A stretch of DNA of 64,000 bases. Origin: Roseococcus sp. SDR (lineage in GTDB: Bacteria > Pseudomonadota > Alphaproteobacteria > Acetobacterales > Acetobacteraceae). The stretch lies in NCBI RefSeq assembly GCF_019083995.1, contig NZ_JAHRCU010000007.1, positions 152,381 through 216,380 of the forward strand. The letters are read 5' to 3'. A model generated the notes under the pieces. That model saw only the letters and a list, made by a program, of their open reading frames with translations, did not search any database and was not told where the DNA came from. Within the stretch, counting starts at the first letter, position 1. Each line of letters opens with the position of its first letter. This document shows, piece after piece, positions 56,033 to 64,000 of the stretch. The translations under genes and the position numbers were made by a program.

Positions 56033-57085
56033 ATGCGCAGCCATCACCTCACGCTCATCAGGCCGGCGCTGCGCGCGGCCGCCATCGCGATCATGGCCGC
56101 GCCGCTGCTGGGCACACAGGCCGCCGCCGTCGAGTATGACGGCAACTGGCAGTTCACCATCAGCTGCACGGCCACGGGCAACCAGGCCGCCTTCACCGAG
56201 CGCTTCATCGCGCCCATCACGCAAAACGCCGCCACCCGCAGCCGCACCACCCCCGGCACACAGGACATCAACCGGTTCAACGCGCGCATCGAGAACGGCC
56301 AGATGACGGCCACCATCGAGCGCAGCCGCGGCAATGAGCGCTGGAGCCTGCGCTTCGCCGGGCCCGCCGCCTCTGACAGCCGCTTCGACCTGGCCGGCGG
56401 CATCTTCTCGGGCGACCGCCAGCTGCGCAGCTGCCGCCTGGTGGCCGAGGCGCAAAGCTCCGCCCCCGGCAGCCTCGCCGCCACCGCGCCCGCCCGCGCC
56501 GAGGCCGCGCGCCAGCAGCTTGCCGTGGCCGTCGCGGCGTTGGCCGCGCTGGAAGCGAATGCGGCCGCCGAGATCCAGGCGCTGCGCACCGACCTTGACC
56601 TCGCCCGCTTCGAGAGCGTGGCCATGCGCGCCGAGCTGGACCAGCGCGGCGCCGCCATCCTGGCGCTGGAGACGCGGCTGCGCACGGCGGAAGGCGTGGC
56701 CACCCAGGCGCAGGCCGCGCTGACCCAGGCCGTCGCCACCGCCACCGCCGAGATCGGCCAGCGCGACCAGCGCCTGACCGCGGCCGCGACCGAGCGCACC
56801 GCGCTGCAGCAGCGCCTCACGGCCGCCGAAGCCGCCATGGCCCAGGCCCAGGGCCAGGCGCAGAGCCAGGCCCAGGCCGCCGCCACCGAGCGGACGGCGC
56901 TGCAGGGCCGCGTGACCGCCGCCGAAGCGGCGCTGGCCCAGGCCCAGACGGCGGCCGCCGCCGAGCGCACCGCGCTGCAGGGCCGGCTGACCGCCGCCGA
57001 GGCCACCGCCGCGCAGCTTCGCACCGCGCTCGAAACCGCGCAGCGCGAGCTGACGGAGGCCCGCGCCGCCCAGCCGCCGCGCTAG
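56033..57085 (+). CDS. Secreted coiled-coil protein
   Basis: A 350-residue protein with AAGGAGG 9 bases before ATG 56033. The signal peptide ends near LLGTQAAA. A folded head of about 120 residues (starting EYDGNWQFTISC, with C/C spacing to LRSCRL) is followed by about 210 residues of Ala/Gln/Glu-rich heptads. The heptads include three copies of the ATERTALQGRLTAAEA type, a strong coiled coil. No family is recognised. The head looks like a beta-rich carbohydrate- or lipid-binding type, but this is only an impression. Confidence 0.75.
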   Translation: MRSHHLTLIRPALRAAAIAIMAAPLLGTQAAAVEYDGNWQFTISCTATGNQAAFTERFIAPITQNAATRSRTTPGTQDINRFNARIENGQMTATIERSRGNERWSLRFAGPAASDSRFDLAGGIFSGDRQLRSCRLVAEAQSSAPGSLAATAPARAEAARQQLAVAVAALAALEANAAAEIQALRTDLDLARFESVAMRAELDQRGAAILALETRLRTAEGVATQAQAALTQAVATATAEIGQRDQRLTAAATERTALQQRLTAAEAAMAQAQGQAQSQAQAAATERTALQGRVTAAEAALAQAQTAAAAERTALQGRLTAAEATAAQLRTALETAQRELTEARAAQPPR

Positions 57086-57106
57086 GCCGGCTTTCGGGGC
57101 AGGATG

Positions 57107-58093
57107 ATGGCGCGTTTCACCCGTCGCGGCGCCCTGGGCCTGGCGGCGGCCGCGCTGCCCGCCGCCCGGCCGGGCGCCCAGGGCCTCTGGAACCCGACGC
57201 GGCCGATCACGCTGGTGGTGGGCTTCCCGACGGGCGGGCAGACGGATTTCGCCGCCCGCGTCATCCAGTCCGGTCTGCAGAAGGCGCTGGGCGTCTCGGT
57301 CACCATCGACAACCGGGCCGGGGCGGGCGGCAATCTCGGCACCGAGGCCGTGATGGCCGCCCGGCCGGACGGCTATACCCTGCTGGCCGGCAACATCTCG
57401 CCCATGGTGATCAACCCGCACACCATGGACGGGATGATGATCGACCCGCGGGAGATGACGCCGATCGGCCTCATCCTCCGCTCCTCGCTCATCCTCTGCA
57501 CGCATCCCTCGCTCCAGGTGCGCAACCTGGCGGAGCTGCGCGCCTGGATCGCGGCGCAGCCGCGCGGCTCGATCCAGTATGGCTCCACCAGCACGGGCAG
57601 CCTGACCCATATCGCGATGGAGCTGTTCCGCGAGCGGCTGGGCAAGCCCGAGATGACGCAGCTGCCCTATCGCGGCTCCGGCCCCGCCATGGTGGATTTC
57701 GTCGCCGGGCGCTTCAGCCTGATGTTCGATGGCGCCTCGGTGGTGGCGCCGCTGGTCCAGTCGGGGCAATTGCGCTGCGTCCTGGCGACCGGCCGCACCC
57801 GCAGCCCCGCCTTCCCCGACCTGCCCACGGCCGAGCAGCAGGGCCTCAGCGACTTCGCCTTCTACAGCTGGACCGGCCTCTTCGCGCCGCGCGGCACGGC
57901 GCCCGAGATCGTCACCCGCCTGAATGCCGCGCTGAACGCCGCCCTGGCCGAGCCGCCCATCCGCTCCCGCATCACCGAGCGCGGGACCGAGCCGGGGGGC
58001 GGCAGCGCGGAGGAGATGGCCCGGATCATGGCCGAGGATTACGCGCGCTGGGGCGAGGTGGTGCGCGCGAACCAGATCCGCGTGGAGAGCTGA
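57107..58093 (+). CDS. Bug-family (TctC) substrate-binding protein
   Basis: A 328-residue periplasmic receptor for organic acids. The leader is Tat-like (RFTRRGALGLAAAALP). It has the Bug signatures ITLVVGFPTGGQTDFAAR and NRAGAGGNLGTEAV. ATG 57107 is chosen because GGGGCAGG lies 5 bases upstream; ATG 57104 is equally possible. No TctA/TctB membrane genes are adjacent, as is usual for orphan Bug receptors. Confidence 0.92.
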   Translation: MARFTRRGALGLAAAALPAARPGAQGLWNPTRPITLVVGFPTGGQTDFAARVIQSGLQKALGVSVTIDNRAGAGGNLGTEAVMAARPDGYTLLAGNISPMVINPHTMDGMMIDPREMTPIGLILRSSLILCTHPSLQVRNLAELRAWIAAQPRGSIQYGSTSTGSLTHIAMELFRERLGKPEMTQLPYRGSGPAMVDFVAGRFSLMFDGASVVAPLVQSGQLRCVLATGRTRSPAFPDLPTAEQQGLSDFAFYSWTGLFAPRGTAPEIVTRLNAALNAALAEPPIRSRITERGTEPGGGSAEEMARIMAEDYARWGEVVRANQIRVES

Positions 58094-58094
58094 T

Positions 58095-58712
58095 TCACGC
58101 CTCGGGCGCGGGGCCGCGCATCTCGCGCACCAGCTTGCGGCCGATGGCATCCGCGAAATCCACATAATCGGCGCAGGGCAGGACGAAGCTGCCCGGGCCG
58201 CCGATCACCTCCGCCGCGTAATGCTGCACAAGGTCCGGCTCCTCGTTCAGCACGGCGAGGCCATTGATCACCACGCCCGCCGCCACCGCCACATCGCGCA
58301 CCGGGCCCGAGGCGCGGCCGCGATTGCCCGCGCCATCGCCCGAGACATCCACCACCTGGCGCGTGGCGGACGCCGGACAGCGGGCAAGCAGCGTGAGGGC
58401 GGCGACCAGCCCCTCGCCCAGCGCCGTGGCCCCCGCGCGCGGCAGGCGGGGCGCGTCGCGCAGTTGGGCGGCGATGGCGGCCCCCTCCCCGGCGGAGGCG
58501 AGGCGCATCCAGGGCAACGCCACCTCCTGCGCCTCGGACCAGAAGAGCGCGGCCACGGCCACCGCCCCGCGCGGGCCGCTGGCGGCGGCGGCCAGCACGT
58601 CCGGCTCCTCGAAGGCGGCGGCGAGGCCACCCAGCATCAGGGCGAATTCGTCGAAATCCACGCTGGCCGAGACATCCACGGCCAGCACCAGGGCCAGATC
58701 AACCGGCTCCAT
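58095..58712 (-). CDS. DUF1194 (von Willebrand A-like) protein
   Basis: A 205-residue protein with a vWA-type MIDAS opening, VDLALVLAVDVSASVDFDEF, and a second element DVSGDGAGNRG. It resembles DUF1194, a family with no proven role. The ATG at 58712 is preferred over the upstream start because the vWA strand begins a few residues later. The family often has a signal peptide; here none is obvious. It converges on the upstream Bug gene with 1 base between stops and lies between two Bug genes. Confidence 0.82.
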   Translation of the reverse strand: MEPVDLALVLAVDVSASVDFDEFALMLGGLAAAFEEPDVLAAAASGPRGAVAVAALFWSEAQEVALPWMRLASAGEGAAIAAQLRDAPRLPRAGATALGEGLVAALTLLARCPASATRQVVDVSGDGAGNRGRASGPVRDVAVAAGVVINGLAVLNEEPDLVQHYAAEVIGGPGSFVLPCADYVDFADAIGRKLVREMRGPAPEA

Positions 58713-58778
58713 CGAATGCCTCGCCGTGGCGGGCGCGTTCTGCCACAACACTCATCCTTCCCGCTGCTGGAGCCCCTG

Positions 58779-59744
58779 ATGCAACGACGCCATCTCCTCG
58801 CGGCCCCCGGCCTCATGCTCGCGGCGCCGGCCCTGGCCCAGGCCGCCTGGCCGAACCGCGGGCCGATCCGCGTCATCGTCCCCTTCACGCCGGGCGGGGC
58901 CACGGATGGCATGGCGCGCGTCACCACCAGCAAGCTGCAGGAGAAGCTCGGCCAGACCATCATCGTCGAAAACCGGCCGGGCGCGAATGGCGCGGTGGGC
59001 GGGCAATTCGTCGCCCAGGCGGCACCGGATGGCTACACCTTCTGCTTCTCGGCCTCGATCCAGGTGCTGGCGCGGCTCGTCATGCGCAACCCGGGCTATG
59101 ACCCGGTGGCGGACCTGCTGCCGGTGGTCCGCGTCGGCCAGGGGCCGCTGCTGCTGATCCAGCATCTGCAGCGCCCGCCGACCACATTGGCCGAGACGCT
59201 CGCCGCCGTCCGCGCCAACCCGCGCGACTGGAGCTTCGCCGTCTCCTCCCTGGGCGCGGCGGGGCACCTCGCCACCATCGAGTTCATCCGCCAGGCCGGG
59301 GTGGATCTGGTGCAGGTGCCCTATCGCGGCACGGCGCCCGCCATCACCGATGTGGTCGCCGGCACGACGCAGCTCATGTTCGACCCCATCCTCGCCACCT
59401 TGCCGCAGGTGCGCGGCGGGCGCGTGCGCGGGCTCGCCATCACCGCCGCCCAGCGCTCGGCCGCGGCGCCCGAGATCCCGACGGCGCAGGAAGCCGGCAT
59501 GCCCGGCCTCGACATCCAGAGCTGGTGGGGGCTCTGGGGCCCGCGTGGCCTGCCGCCCGAGATCGTGGCCCGGATCAACGAGGTGCTGCGTGGCGGCATG
59601 TTCGAGGCCGACGTGATGCAGCGCGTGGCGACGCTGGGCATCGAGCCGCTGGTCGAGCCGGCGGCGGAATTCGCCAGCTTCATCCAGCGTGACGTGGCCC
59701 GCGCGCAGGACCTGCTGCGGCTCGCGAATTTCCAGCCGGAATAG
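58779..59744 (+). CDS. Bug-family (TctC) substrate-binding protein
   Basis: A 321-residue receptor with leader QRRHLLAAPGLMLAAPALAQ and Bug signatures IRVIVPFTPGGATDGMAR and NRPGANGAVGGQF. It differs enough from the receptor at 57107 to be a separate paralogue rather than a recent copy. Its start lies 66 bases from the divergent DUF1194 start, so they may share a promoter region. Confidence 0.92.
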   Translation: MQRRHLLAAPGLMLAAPALAQAAWPNRGPIRVIVPFTPGGATDGMARVTTSKLQEKLGQTIIVENRPGANGAVGGQFVAQAAPDGYTFCFSASIQVLARLVMRNPGYDPVADLLPVVRVGQGPLLLIQHLQRPPTTLAETLAAVRANPRDWSFAVSSLGAAGHLATIEFIRQAGVDLVQVPYRGTAPAITDVVAGTTQLMFDPILATLPQVRGGRVRGLAITAAQRSAAAPEIPTAQEAGMPGLDIQSWWGLWGPRGLPPEIVARINEVLRGGMFEADVMQRVATLGIEPLVEPAAEFASFIQRDVARAQDLLRLANFQPE

Positions 59745-59822
59745 CCCGCCCGGATTGCGCCACCGCAAGGCGCGCCCCGCGCTGTCATGGCAATGTCATC
59801 CGCATTCGAGAGGATGCGAACC

Positions 59823-60242
59823 ATGCAGACGCGCACCATGGCGGAGATGGTCCGCCACCAGAATCCCCTGACGCTCGGCCCCGGCGCCACGGTGCAGGAG
59901 GCCTGTGCCGCCATGCACCGGCGCCGCGTGGGCGCCGTGCTGGTGGTGGACGGCCACCGCCTCCTCGGCATCTTCACGGGGCGGGACGCGGTGCATGCGC
60001 TCGCCGTGGGCCTCGACCCGCAGCGCACGCTGGTGGGCCAGGTGATGACGGCGGAGCCTTGCTGCCTCAGCCCGCATGACCGCGCGCATGACGCGCTGCG
60101 GCTGATGACCGATGGCGGCTTCCGGCATCTGCCCGTGGTGGAGGACGGGCATCTTCTCGGCATCGTCTCCCGCTACGATTTCCGCACGCAGGAGCACCGG
60201 CGGATGGATGAGGAGACGGGCTTCTTCGAGGTGCTGCGGTAG
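59823..60242 (+). CDS. CBS-domain protein
   Basis: A 139-residue protein made of a pair of CBS domains (about residues 10-60 and 75-125; motif GIFTGRDAVHAL, then HLLGIVSRYDF). Such modules bind adenine nucleotides and regulate other proteins. ATG 59823 lies 9 bases after GAGAGG; upstream in-frame ATGs at 59787 and 59814 are alternatives. It stands alone, convergent with the OYE gene; the partner is unknown. Confidence 0.9.
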   Translation: MQTRTMAEMVRHQNPLTLGPGATVQEACAAMHRRRVGAVLVVDGHRLLGIFTGRDAVHALAVGLDPQRTLVGQVMTAEPCCLSPHDRAHDALRLMTDGGFRHLPVVEDGHLLGIVSRYDFRTQEHRRMDEETGFFEVLR

Positions 60243-60247
60243 GCTTT

Positions 60248-60353
60248 GCCGTGAGCCTGATTCACGCCTTCGGTGATTCCACCAAAGGCGATCAGGCCAT
60301 CCCGCCGTGAGGCTGATTCACGCCTTCGGTGATTCCACCGAAGGCGATCAGGC
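60248..60353. repeat. Tandem pair of 50-base palindromic elements
   Basis: Two copies (60248-60297 and 60304-60353) match at 48 of 50 bases. Each folds into a hairpin: inner CGCCTTCGGTG/CACCGAAGGCG with an ATTC loop, outer GAGCCTGAT/ATCAGGCTC (one mismatch in the second copy). The array fills the gap between the convergent CBS and OYE genes, so it may serve as a bidirectional terminator or be a REP-type mobile unit. Confidence 0.7.
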
Positions 60354-61466
60354 TCAGAGGGCCGGCAGCGGCTTGCCGATCGCGGGGTCGGTCTTGAACT
60401 TGGCGAGGCTGCCCCAGGCGCGGTCATATTGCGGCGGGATCTTCAGTGCCTCGATGCGGCCGAGCGCCACCGCTGCGTTCACCACCCAATAGGGGTCGCG
60501 CAGGAAGGCGCGGGCGAGGAGGATCATGTCCGCCTTGCCCTCGTCCAGGATGGCCTGGGCATGGGCCGGCTCGGTGATGAGGCCGACGGCCATGACGGGA
60601 ATGCCCGCACCCTTCTTCACCGCCTCCGCCCCCGGCACCTGGTAGCCCGGACCCAGCGGGATCTTCTGGCCCGCATCCAGGCCGCCGGAGCTGACATCCA
60701 CCACATCCACGCCGAGTTCCTTGAGGCGCTGGGCCAGCATCACGCTCTCCTCGGTGTTCCAGCCGCCCTCGACCCAGTCGGTGTGCGAGATGCGGACGCC
60801 GAGCGGCATGCTGTCGGGGATCACGGCGCGGGTGGCGCGGGTGATCTCGCGCAGCAGGCGCGTGCGGCCCTCGAAATCGCCGCCCCAGCTATCGTTGCGC
60901 AGGTTGGAGATGGGCGAGAGGAACTGGTGCACCAGATAGCCATGGGCGGCGTGCAGCTCGATGAAGGTATAGCCCGCCTTCACCGACCGCACCGCCGCAT
61001 CGGCGAAGGCCTGGATGGTGCCGAGGATCTCGGCCTCGCTCATCGCGCGCGGCGTGGCATAGCCCTGGAAGGGGGTGGCGCTGGGGGCCAAAGCCTCCCA
61101 GCCCGGCACGGCGGGGCCCGCCTCCCAGGCCGGCAGGCGGCTGCCCTTGCGGCCGGCATGCGCGAGCTGGATGGCCGGCACCGTGCCCATGGCGGCGATG
61201 GCGGCGACGAGGCGCTGGTGGGCGGGGAGCTGGTCATCGCTCCAGATGCCGAGATCGCCCGGGCTGATGCGGCCTTCGGGCGTCACCGCCGCCGCCTCGG
61301 TCATCACCATCCCCGGTCCGGCCACGGCGCGGGAGACGAGATGCGCCAGATGCCAGTCGGTCGGCTTGCCGTCCTCATTCGCGCAATACTGGCACATGGG
61401 CGAGACGCCGATGCGGTTGCGGAAGGTGACGCCGCGCAGGGTGAGCGGGCTGAACAGGTCGGTCAT
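60354..61466 (-). CDS. NADH:flavin oxidoreductase, old yellow enzyme family (YqjM-like)
   Basis: A 370-residue FMN enzyme that reduces activated C=C bonds of enones and related compounds. It has the YqjM-type cysteine in GVSPMCQYC (about residue 25), the substrate-binding pair in ELHAAHGYLVHQF, and the C-terminal FMN phosphate motif in ADMILLARAFLRDP. ATG 61466 overlaps the stop of the upstream DUF2272 gene. Its end abuts the tandem hairpin elements. Confidence 0.93.
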   Translation of the reverse strand: MTDLFSPLTLRGVTFRNRIGVSPMCQYCANEDGKPTDWHLAHLVSRAVAGPGMVMTEAAAVTPEGRISPGDLGIWSDDQLPAHQRLVAAIAAMGTVPAIQLAHAGRKGSRLPAWEAGPAVPGWEALAPSATPFQGYATPRAMSEAEILGTIQAFADAAVRSVKAGYTFIELHAAHGYLVHQFLSPISNLRNDSWGGDFEGRTRLLREITRATRAVIPDSMPLGVRISHTDWVEGGWNTEESVMLAQRLKELGVDVVDVSSGGLDAGQKIPLGPGYQVPGAEAVKKGAGIPVMAVGLITEPAHAQAILDEGKADMILLARAFLRDPYWVVNAAVALGRIEALKIPPQYDRAWGSLAKFKTDPAIGKPLPAL

Positions 61467-62278
61467 GAGCGAGGGTCCTGGAGATTGAAAGGCGGCGTGC
61501 GGCCGAGGCGGTTTTCCATGATGACGAGGAACGGCCGGGGCTCGGGCAGCAGGCGCCCCTCCCCATCCGTCGCCCAGCGCGCCAGCGCCACGCTGTCGCT
61601 GACATTGCCACCCACCGCCTCCACCACGCCAGGGGCGGCATGGACAACGATGTCGCAATGCATGGGGCGGAACTGCCCCCGCTCGGCCGCGCGCTCGGCC
61701 CAGGCCCGGAGCGGCCGGCTGGTACGGTCGCGGCAGACGAGGTCGCCAGGGGCGGGGGCGTAGAGGGCGGGGTCGCGCGGCAGGAAGGGGGCTTGCGCGG
61801 GCCAGGCGGCGGCGAGCGCGTCCAGATGATCCAGGTAGCGGGCGTGCGAGGCATCAGGCTCGAATTCGGGCGCATCCACGCCGGCGGCGCCGATCACCCA
61901 AGAGATGAAGGCGGCGGACCAGAAGGGCTCGGCCCAGAGGTTGCCTCCGCCGGAGCCGGCCAGCGCGCGTTCATATCGCACGCGGTTGGACGGGATCGCC
62001 TCATGCGATTGCGGCACGCTGCGCCAATAGGCGAGCACGCGGGGGAAGTTCTCCGGCGCGCTTTCGGGGCGAGGCGGCTCGGAGGGGACGCAGGGAAGCG
62101 CGGCGGGGCCGGGCAGGCCGACCGTGACGCAGCCCCAATCCTGCCATTCGGCGAGCGCCAGGCGCAGCATCCGCTCGCGCGCGGCCGGCGGGTAGCTCAG
62201 CGGCTGGGGCAGCGTCGCCGCCGGGGGCGGCGCGGCGCAGGCCGCGAGCAAGGCCAGCAGGGGCAGGAGGCGAAGCAC
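61463..62278 (-). CDS. DUF2272 family lipoprotein
   Basis: A 271-residue protein. GTG 62278 starts a short leader with lipobox LLAACA (cysteine about residue 14). A longer ATG start at 62338 would run into the divergent gene and gives a poor leader. The mature part shows a DUF2272-type pattern with the cysteine/histidine-like triad region MHCDIVVHAA and PGDLVCRDR. The family is unassigned but resembles CHAP/NlpC-P60-like folds. Translationally coupled to the OYE gene. Confidence 0.75.
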   Translation of the reverse strand: MLRLLPLLALLAACAAPPPAATLPQPLSYPPAARERMLRLALAEWQDWGCVTVGLPGPAALPCVPSEPPRPESAPENFPRVLAYWRSVPQSHEAIPSNRVRYERALAGSGGGNLWAEPFWSAAFISWVIGAAGVDAPEFEPDASHARYLDHLDALAAAWPAQAPFLPRDPALYAPAPGDLVCRDRTSRPLRAWAERAAERGQFRPMHCDIVVHAAPGVVEAVGGNVSDSVALARWATDGEGRLLPEPRPFLVIMENRLGRTPPFNLQDPRS

Positions 62279-62336
62279 GCCCCGTCTCTGCCAAAGCCTA
62301 TCCTTATGGGCAAGACGGCCTATGCTGGGCGTCGCC

Positions 62337-63773
62337 ATGTCACAGCCACCCGATCCAGAGGGCGGGCGCCTCTTCTTCCGCAGCGAGACCTTCGCGGCGG
62401 ACCCCCGGCGCAGCCGCCGCACCCCCACCGGAGAGACCGTGCCGGAGCCCGGGCGCGACATCCCGCTGCATGCGCGCTGCGACGTGCTGGTGGTGGGCGG
62501 CGGGCCCTCCGGCGTCGCGGCCGCCGTCGCGGCGGCGCGGCTGGGCGCGCGGACGCTCTTGCTGGAGCGGCACAATCATCTGGGCGGGCTCTCCACCGGA
62601 GGGCTGGTGATCTGGATTGACCGGATGACGGATTGGTCCGGCCAGCGTGTGATCCGCGGCTTCGCGGAGGAGTTCCTGGGCCGGCTGCCGCAGGGCGCGG
62701 TCAGCGGCCCCTCCCCCGCGCTCTGGGGTGCGCGCGATGCCGCGACGGCCGCCTGGTGGGCGGCGCGGACCAGCGCCTTCCACGGCGTGGTGACCCATTC
62801 CCCCACCTGCGACCCGGAGGCGATGAAGCTCGCCGCGCAGGAGATGGTGCTGGAAGCCGGGGCGGAACTGCTCTTCCACGCCTGGGGTGCGGAGCCGATC
62901 GTCAGCGATGGCACCGTGCGCGGCGTCTTCTTCGAGTCCAAGCAGGGGCGGCGCGCGATCCTGGCCGGCGTCACGGTGGATGCGACGGGCGATGGGGACC
63001 TGTTCGCCCGCGCCGGCGCCGCCTTCAACGACGACGTGGATGAGCGTGACATCCATCACTGCATGAACACGAGCTGGCTGTTCGGCGGCGTGAACATGCC
63101 CCGCTACCAGCGCTGGCGGGCTGAAAGCCCCGAGCAGTTCAGCGCCTTCCTGCAGCGCGGGCGGGAGCGGACGCGCTTCTTCGACAAGGCCTTCGCCTCC
63201 TGGCGGGACGATGTGGCGCTGTTCATGGGCCCGCGCCTCTCCGGCTATTCGGCCGTGGATGTGGACGACCTGACCGCCGTCGAGATCCAGAGCCACCGGC
63301 TGATGGCCGAGCACCTGGCGCTGTATCGCGCGGAAGCACCGGGCTTCGAGAACGCCTATCTGATGCTCTCCGCGCCGCAGCTCGGCGTGCGGCATGCGCG
63401 GCGGCTGGCGGGCATGGCGGCGGTGACGCGGGGCGATTGGGACGGGCGGGTCCGCGCGGATGAGATCGGCGTCTCGCCCAGCCTTTCCCCGAGATTCCCC
63501 AATGTCTCGGTGCCCTATGGGGCGCTGCTGCCGGCGGTGCTGGATGGGCTGCTGGCGCCGGGGCGGCATCTGAGCTGCGACCCGAACAGCCATTCCTTCC
63601 TGCGGGAGATCCCGCAATGCTGGCTGACCGGGCAGGCGGCCGGCGTGGCGGCGGCGCTGGCGGTGGCGCGAGGGATTCAGCCGCGCGCGGTGCCCATCGC
63701 GGAATTGCAGGCGGCGCTGCGAGCGGGCGGGGCGCATCTTTCGGCACCCGCCCCGGACCGGGCCATCGCCTAG
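62337..63773 (+). CDS. FAD-dependent oxidoreductase
   Basis: A 478-residue flavoprotein with a dinucleotide-binding motif VLVVGGGPSGVAAAVAAARLG (about residue 50) followed by ERHNHLGGLSTGGL. It belongs to the FAD_oxidored type (PF12831). Central DATGDGDLFARAG and C-terminal GQAAGVAAALAV complete the FAD site. ATG 62337 is used in place of ATG 62322. The stop TAG lies within the CTAGAGC end of a downstream palindromic element, so the original C-terminus may have been altered by its insertion. The substrate is unknown. Confidence 0.88.
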   Translation: MSQPPDPEGGRLFFRSETFAADPRRSRRTPTGETVPEPGRDIPLHARCDVLVVGGGPSGVAAAVAAARLGARTLLLERHNHLGGLSTGGLVIWIDRMTDWSGQRVIRGFAEEFLGRLPQGAVSGPSPALWGARDAATAAWWAARTSAFHGVVTHSPTCDPEAMKLAAQEMVLEAGAELLFHAWGAEPIVSDGTVRGVFFESKQGRRAILAGVTVDATGDGDLFARAGAAFNDDVDERDIHHCMNTSWLFGGVNMPRYQRWRAESPEQFSAFLQRGRERTRFFDKAFASWRDDVALFMGPRLSGYSAVDVDDLTAVEIQSHRLMAEHLALYRAEAPGFENAYLMLSAPQLGVRHARRLAGMAAVTRGDWDGRVRADEIGVSPSLSPRFPNVSVPYGALLPAVLDGLLAPGRHLSCDPNSHSFLREIPQCWLTGQAAGVAAALAVARGIQPRAVPIAELQAALRAGGAHLSAPAPDRAIA

Positions 63774-63877
63774 AGCAGATCCCGATCAGATGGACTCATC
63801 TGATCGAGTGAAGATGCTTGCAAAAACAAATGTCTAGAGTCTTTGCAGCGAGCGGAGGCGAGCGGAAAAGGCTCTAG
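63770..63877. repeat. MITE-like palindromic element
   Basis: The outer ends CTAGAGC (63770-63776) and GCTCTAG (63871-63877) are inverted repeats 108 bases apart. Inside, GATCAGATG (63784-63792) and CATCTGATC (63797-63805) form a 9-base hairpin. It includes the stop codon of the preceding FAD gene. The AT-richer middle and the palindromes suggest a small non-autonomous mobile unit; there is no coding frame. Confidence 0.5.
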
Positions 63878-63890
63878 GCTCCAGACTCAT

Positions 63891-64000
63891 TCATGTCCAT
63901 CCGAGGAGGATGGCGGCGATGGCGACGGCTGATGCGAAGTTGGCGGCGAGCTTGTCGTATCGGGTGTGGATGCGGCGCCAGTCCTTCAGCCGTCCGATGG
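63891..64000 (-). mobile_element. IS5-family transposase, C-terminal end (partial)
   Basis: The last 35 codons of a leftward transposase are visible, ending TGA at 63893-63891. They read I-G-R-L-K-D-W-R-R-I-H-T-R-Y-D-K-L-A-A-N-F and then a hydrophobic tail. The RYDKLA-x-NF block is characteristic of IS5-family DDE transposases. The rest lies beyond the window. The end of the element is probably around 63878-63890 (CTCCAGACTCATT-like); it cannot be fixed without the other end. Confidence 0.85.

Noticed and set aside
54803..58165. Open frame of about 1,120 codons on the minus strand
   Set aside because: It is antisense to the UPF0280, repeat, coiled-coil and Bug genes. Its repeats merely mirror the repeat-protein DNA and there is no start signal or domain.

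Overview
The window is about 70% GC and densely packed with protein genes; I see no rRNA or tRNA gene and no CRISPR array. The gene content (two dipeptide/oligopeptide ABC operons, a branched-chain-amino-acid-type ABC operon with four binding proteins, orphan Bug-type receptors, molybdenum hydroxylases, many Tat-like leaders) and the codon use point to an aerobic heterotrophic alphaproteobacterium, most likely of the Acetobacteraceae (Roseomonas-like). That placement is inference from style and content, not from a marker gene.

Layout, left part. 1-2342: a truncated membrane-protein gene and an ABA4-like membrane protein, divergent from a TetR regulator, then a PPP-type phosphatase. 2400-6102 (leftward): prfB with an intact programmed +1 frameshift, and penicillin-binding protein 1A. 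6266-14193 (rightward): a complete peptide ABC transporter (binding protein, two permeases, two ATPases), then a C39-like lipoprotein, an MFS transporter and a secreted protein, all overlapping or nearly so. 14197-22181 (mostly leftward): a small secreted protein, two tandem metallo-beta-lactamase-fold hydrolases, an RNA uridine methyltransferase, glutaryl-CoA dehydrogenase, a dihaem cytochrome c and a DEAD-box helicase. 22345-25346: two alpha/beta hydrolases and two secreted proteins. 25378-31407 (leftward): a second complete peptide ABC operon headed by a DUF1028 gene. 31511-34687: hppD divergent from an Lrp/AsnC regulator, a globin and an SDR epimerase-like protein.

Centre. 35134-55061 is the most distinctive part. 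A leftward operon of about 14 kb (enamidase-like amidohydrolase, DUF1185 protein, xdhA, xdhB, livG, livF, four paralogous binding proteins, livH, livM, terminator) diverges across only 70 bases from a rightward operon (FAD subunit, fused 2Fe-2S/molybdopterin hydroxylase, 6-hydroxynicotinate-reductase-like Fe-S protein, UPF0280/ApbE-like protein). Together these encode uptake, hydroxylation, ring reduction and ring opening of an N-heteroaromatic compound by a route resembling the nicotinate pathway of anaerobes. The substrate is unproven.

Right part. 55131-57085: two secreted proteins, one built of nine D-x-D-P-x-D/G-rich repeats and one with a long Ala/Gln coiled coil. 57107-59744: two Bug-family binding proteins flanking a DUF1194 (vWA) gene. 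59823-62278: a CBS-domain protein, an OYE-family oxidoreductase and a DUF2272 lipoprotein. 62337-63773: a FAD-dependent oxidoreductase. The window ends with a MITE-like palindromic element and the 3' end of an IS5-family transposase.

Several hairpin elements lie between genes (2355-2399, 9759-9840, 18008-18102, 60248-60353). One of them places the Shine-Dalgarno sequence of an ABC ATPase gene inside its 3' arm.
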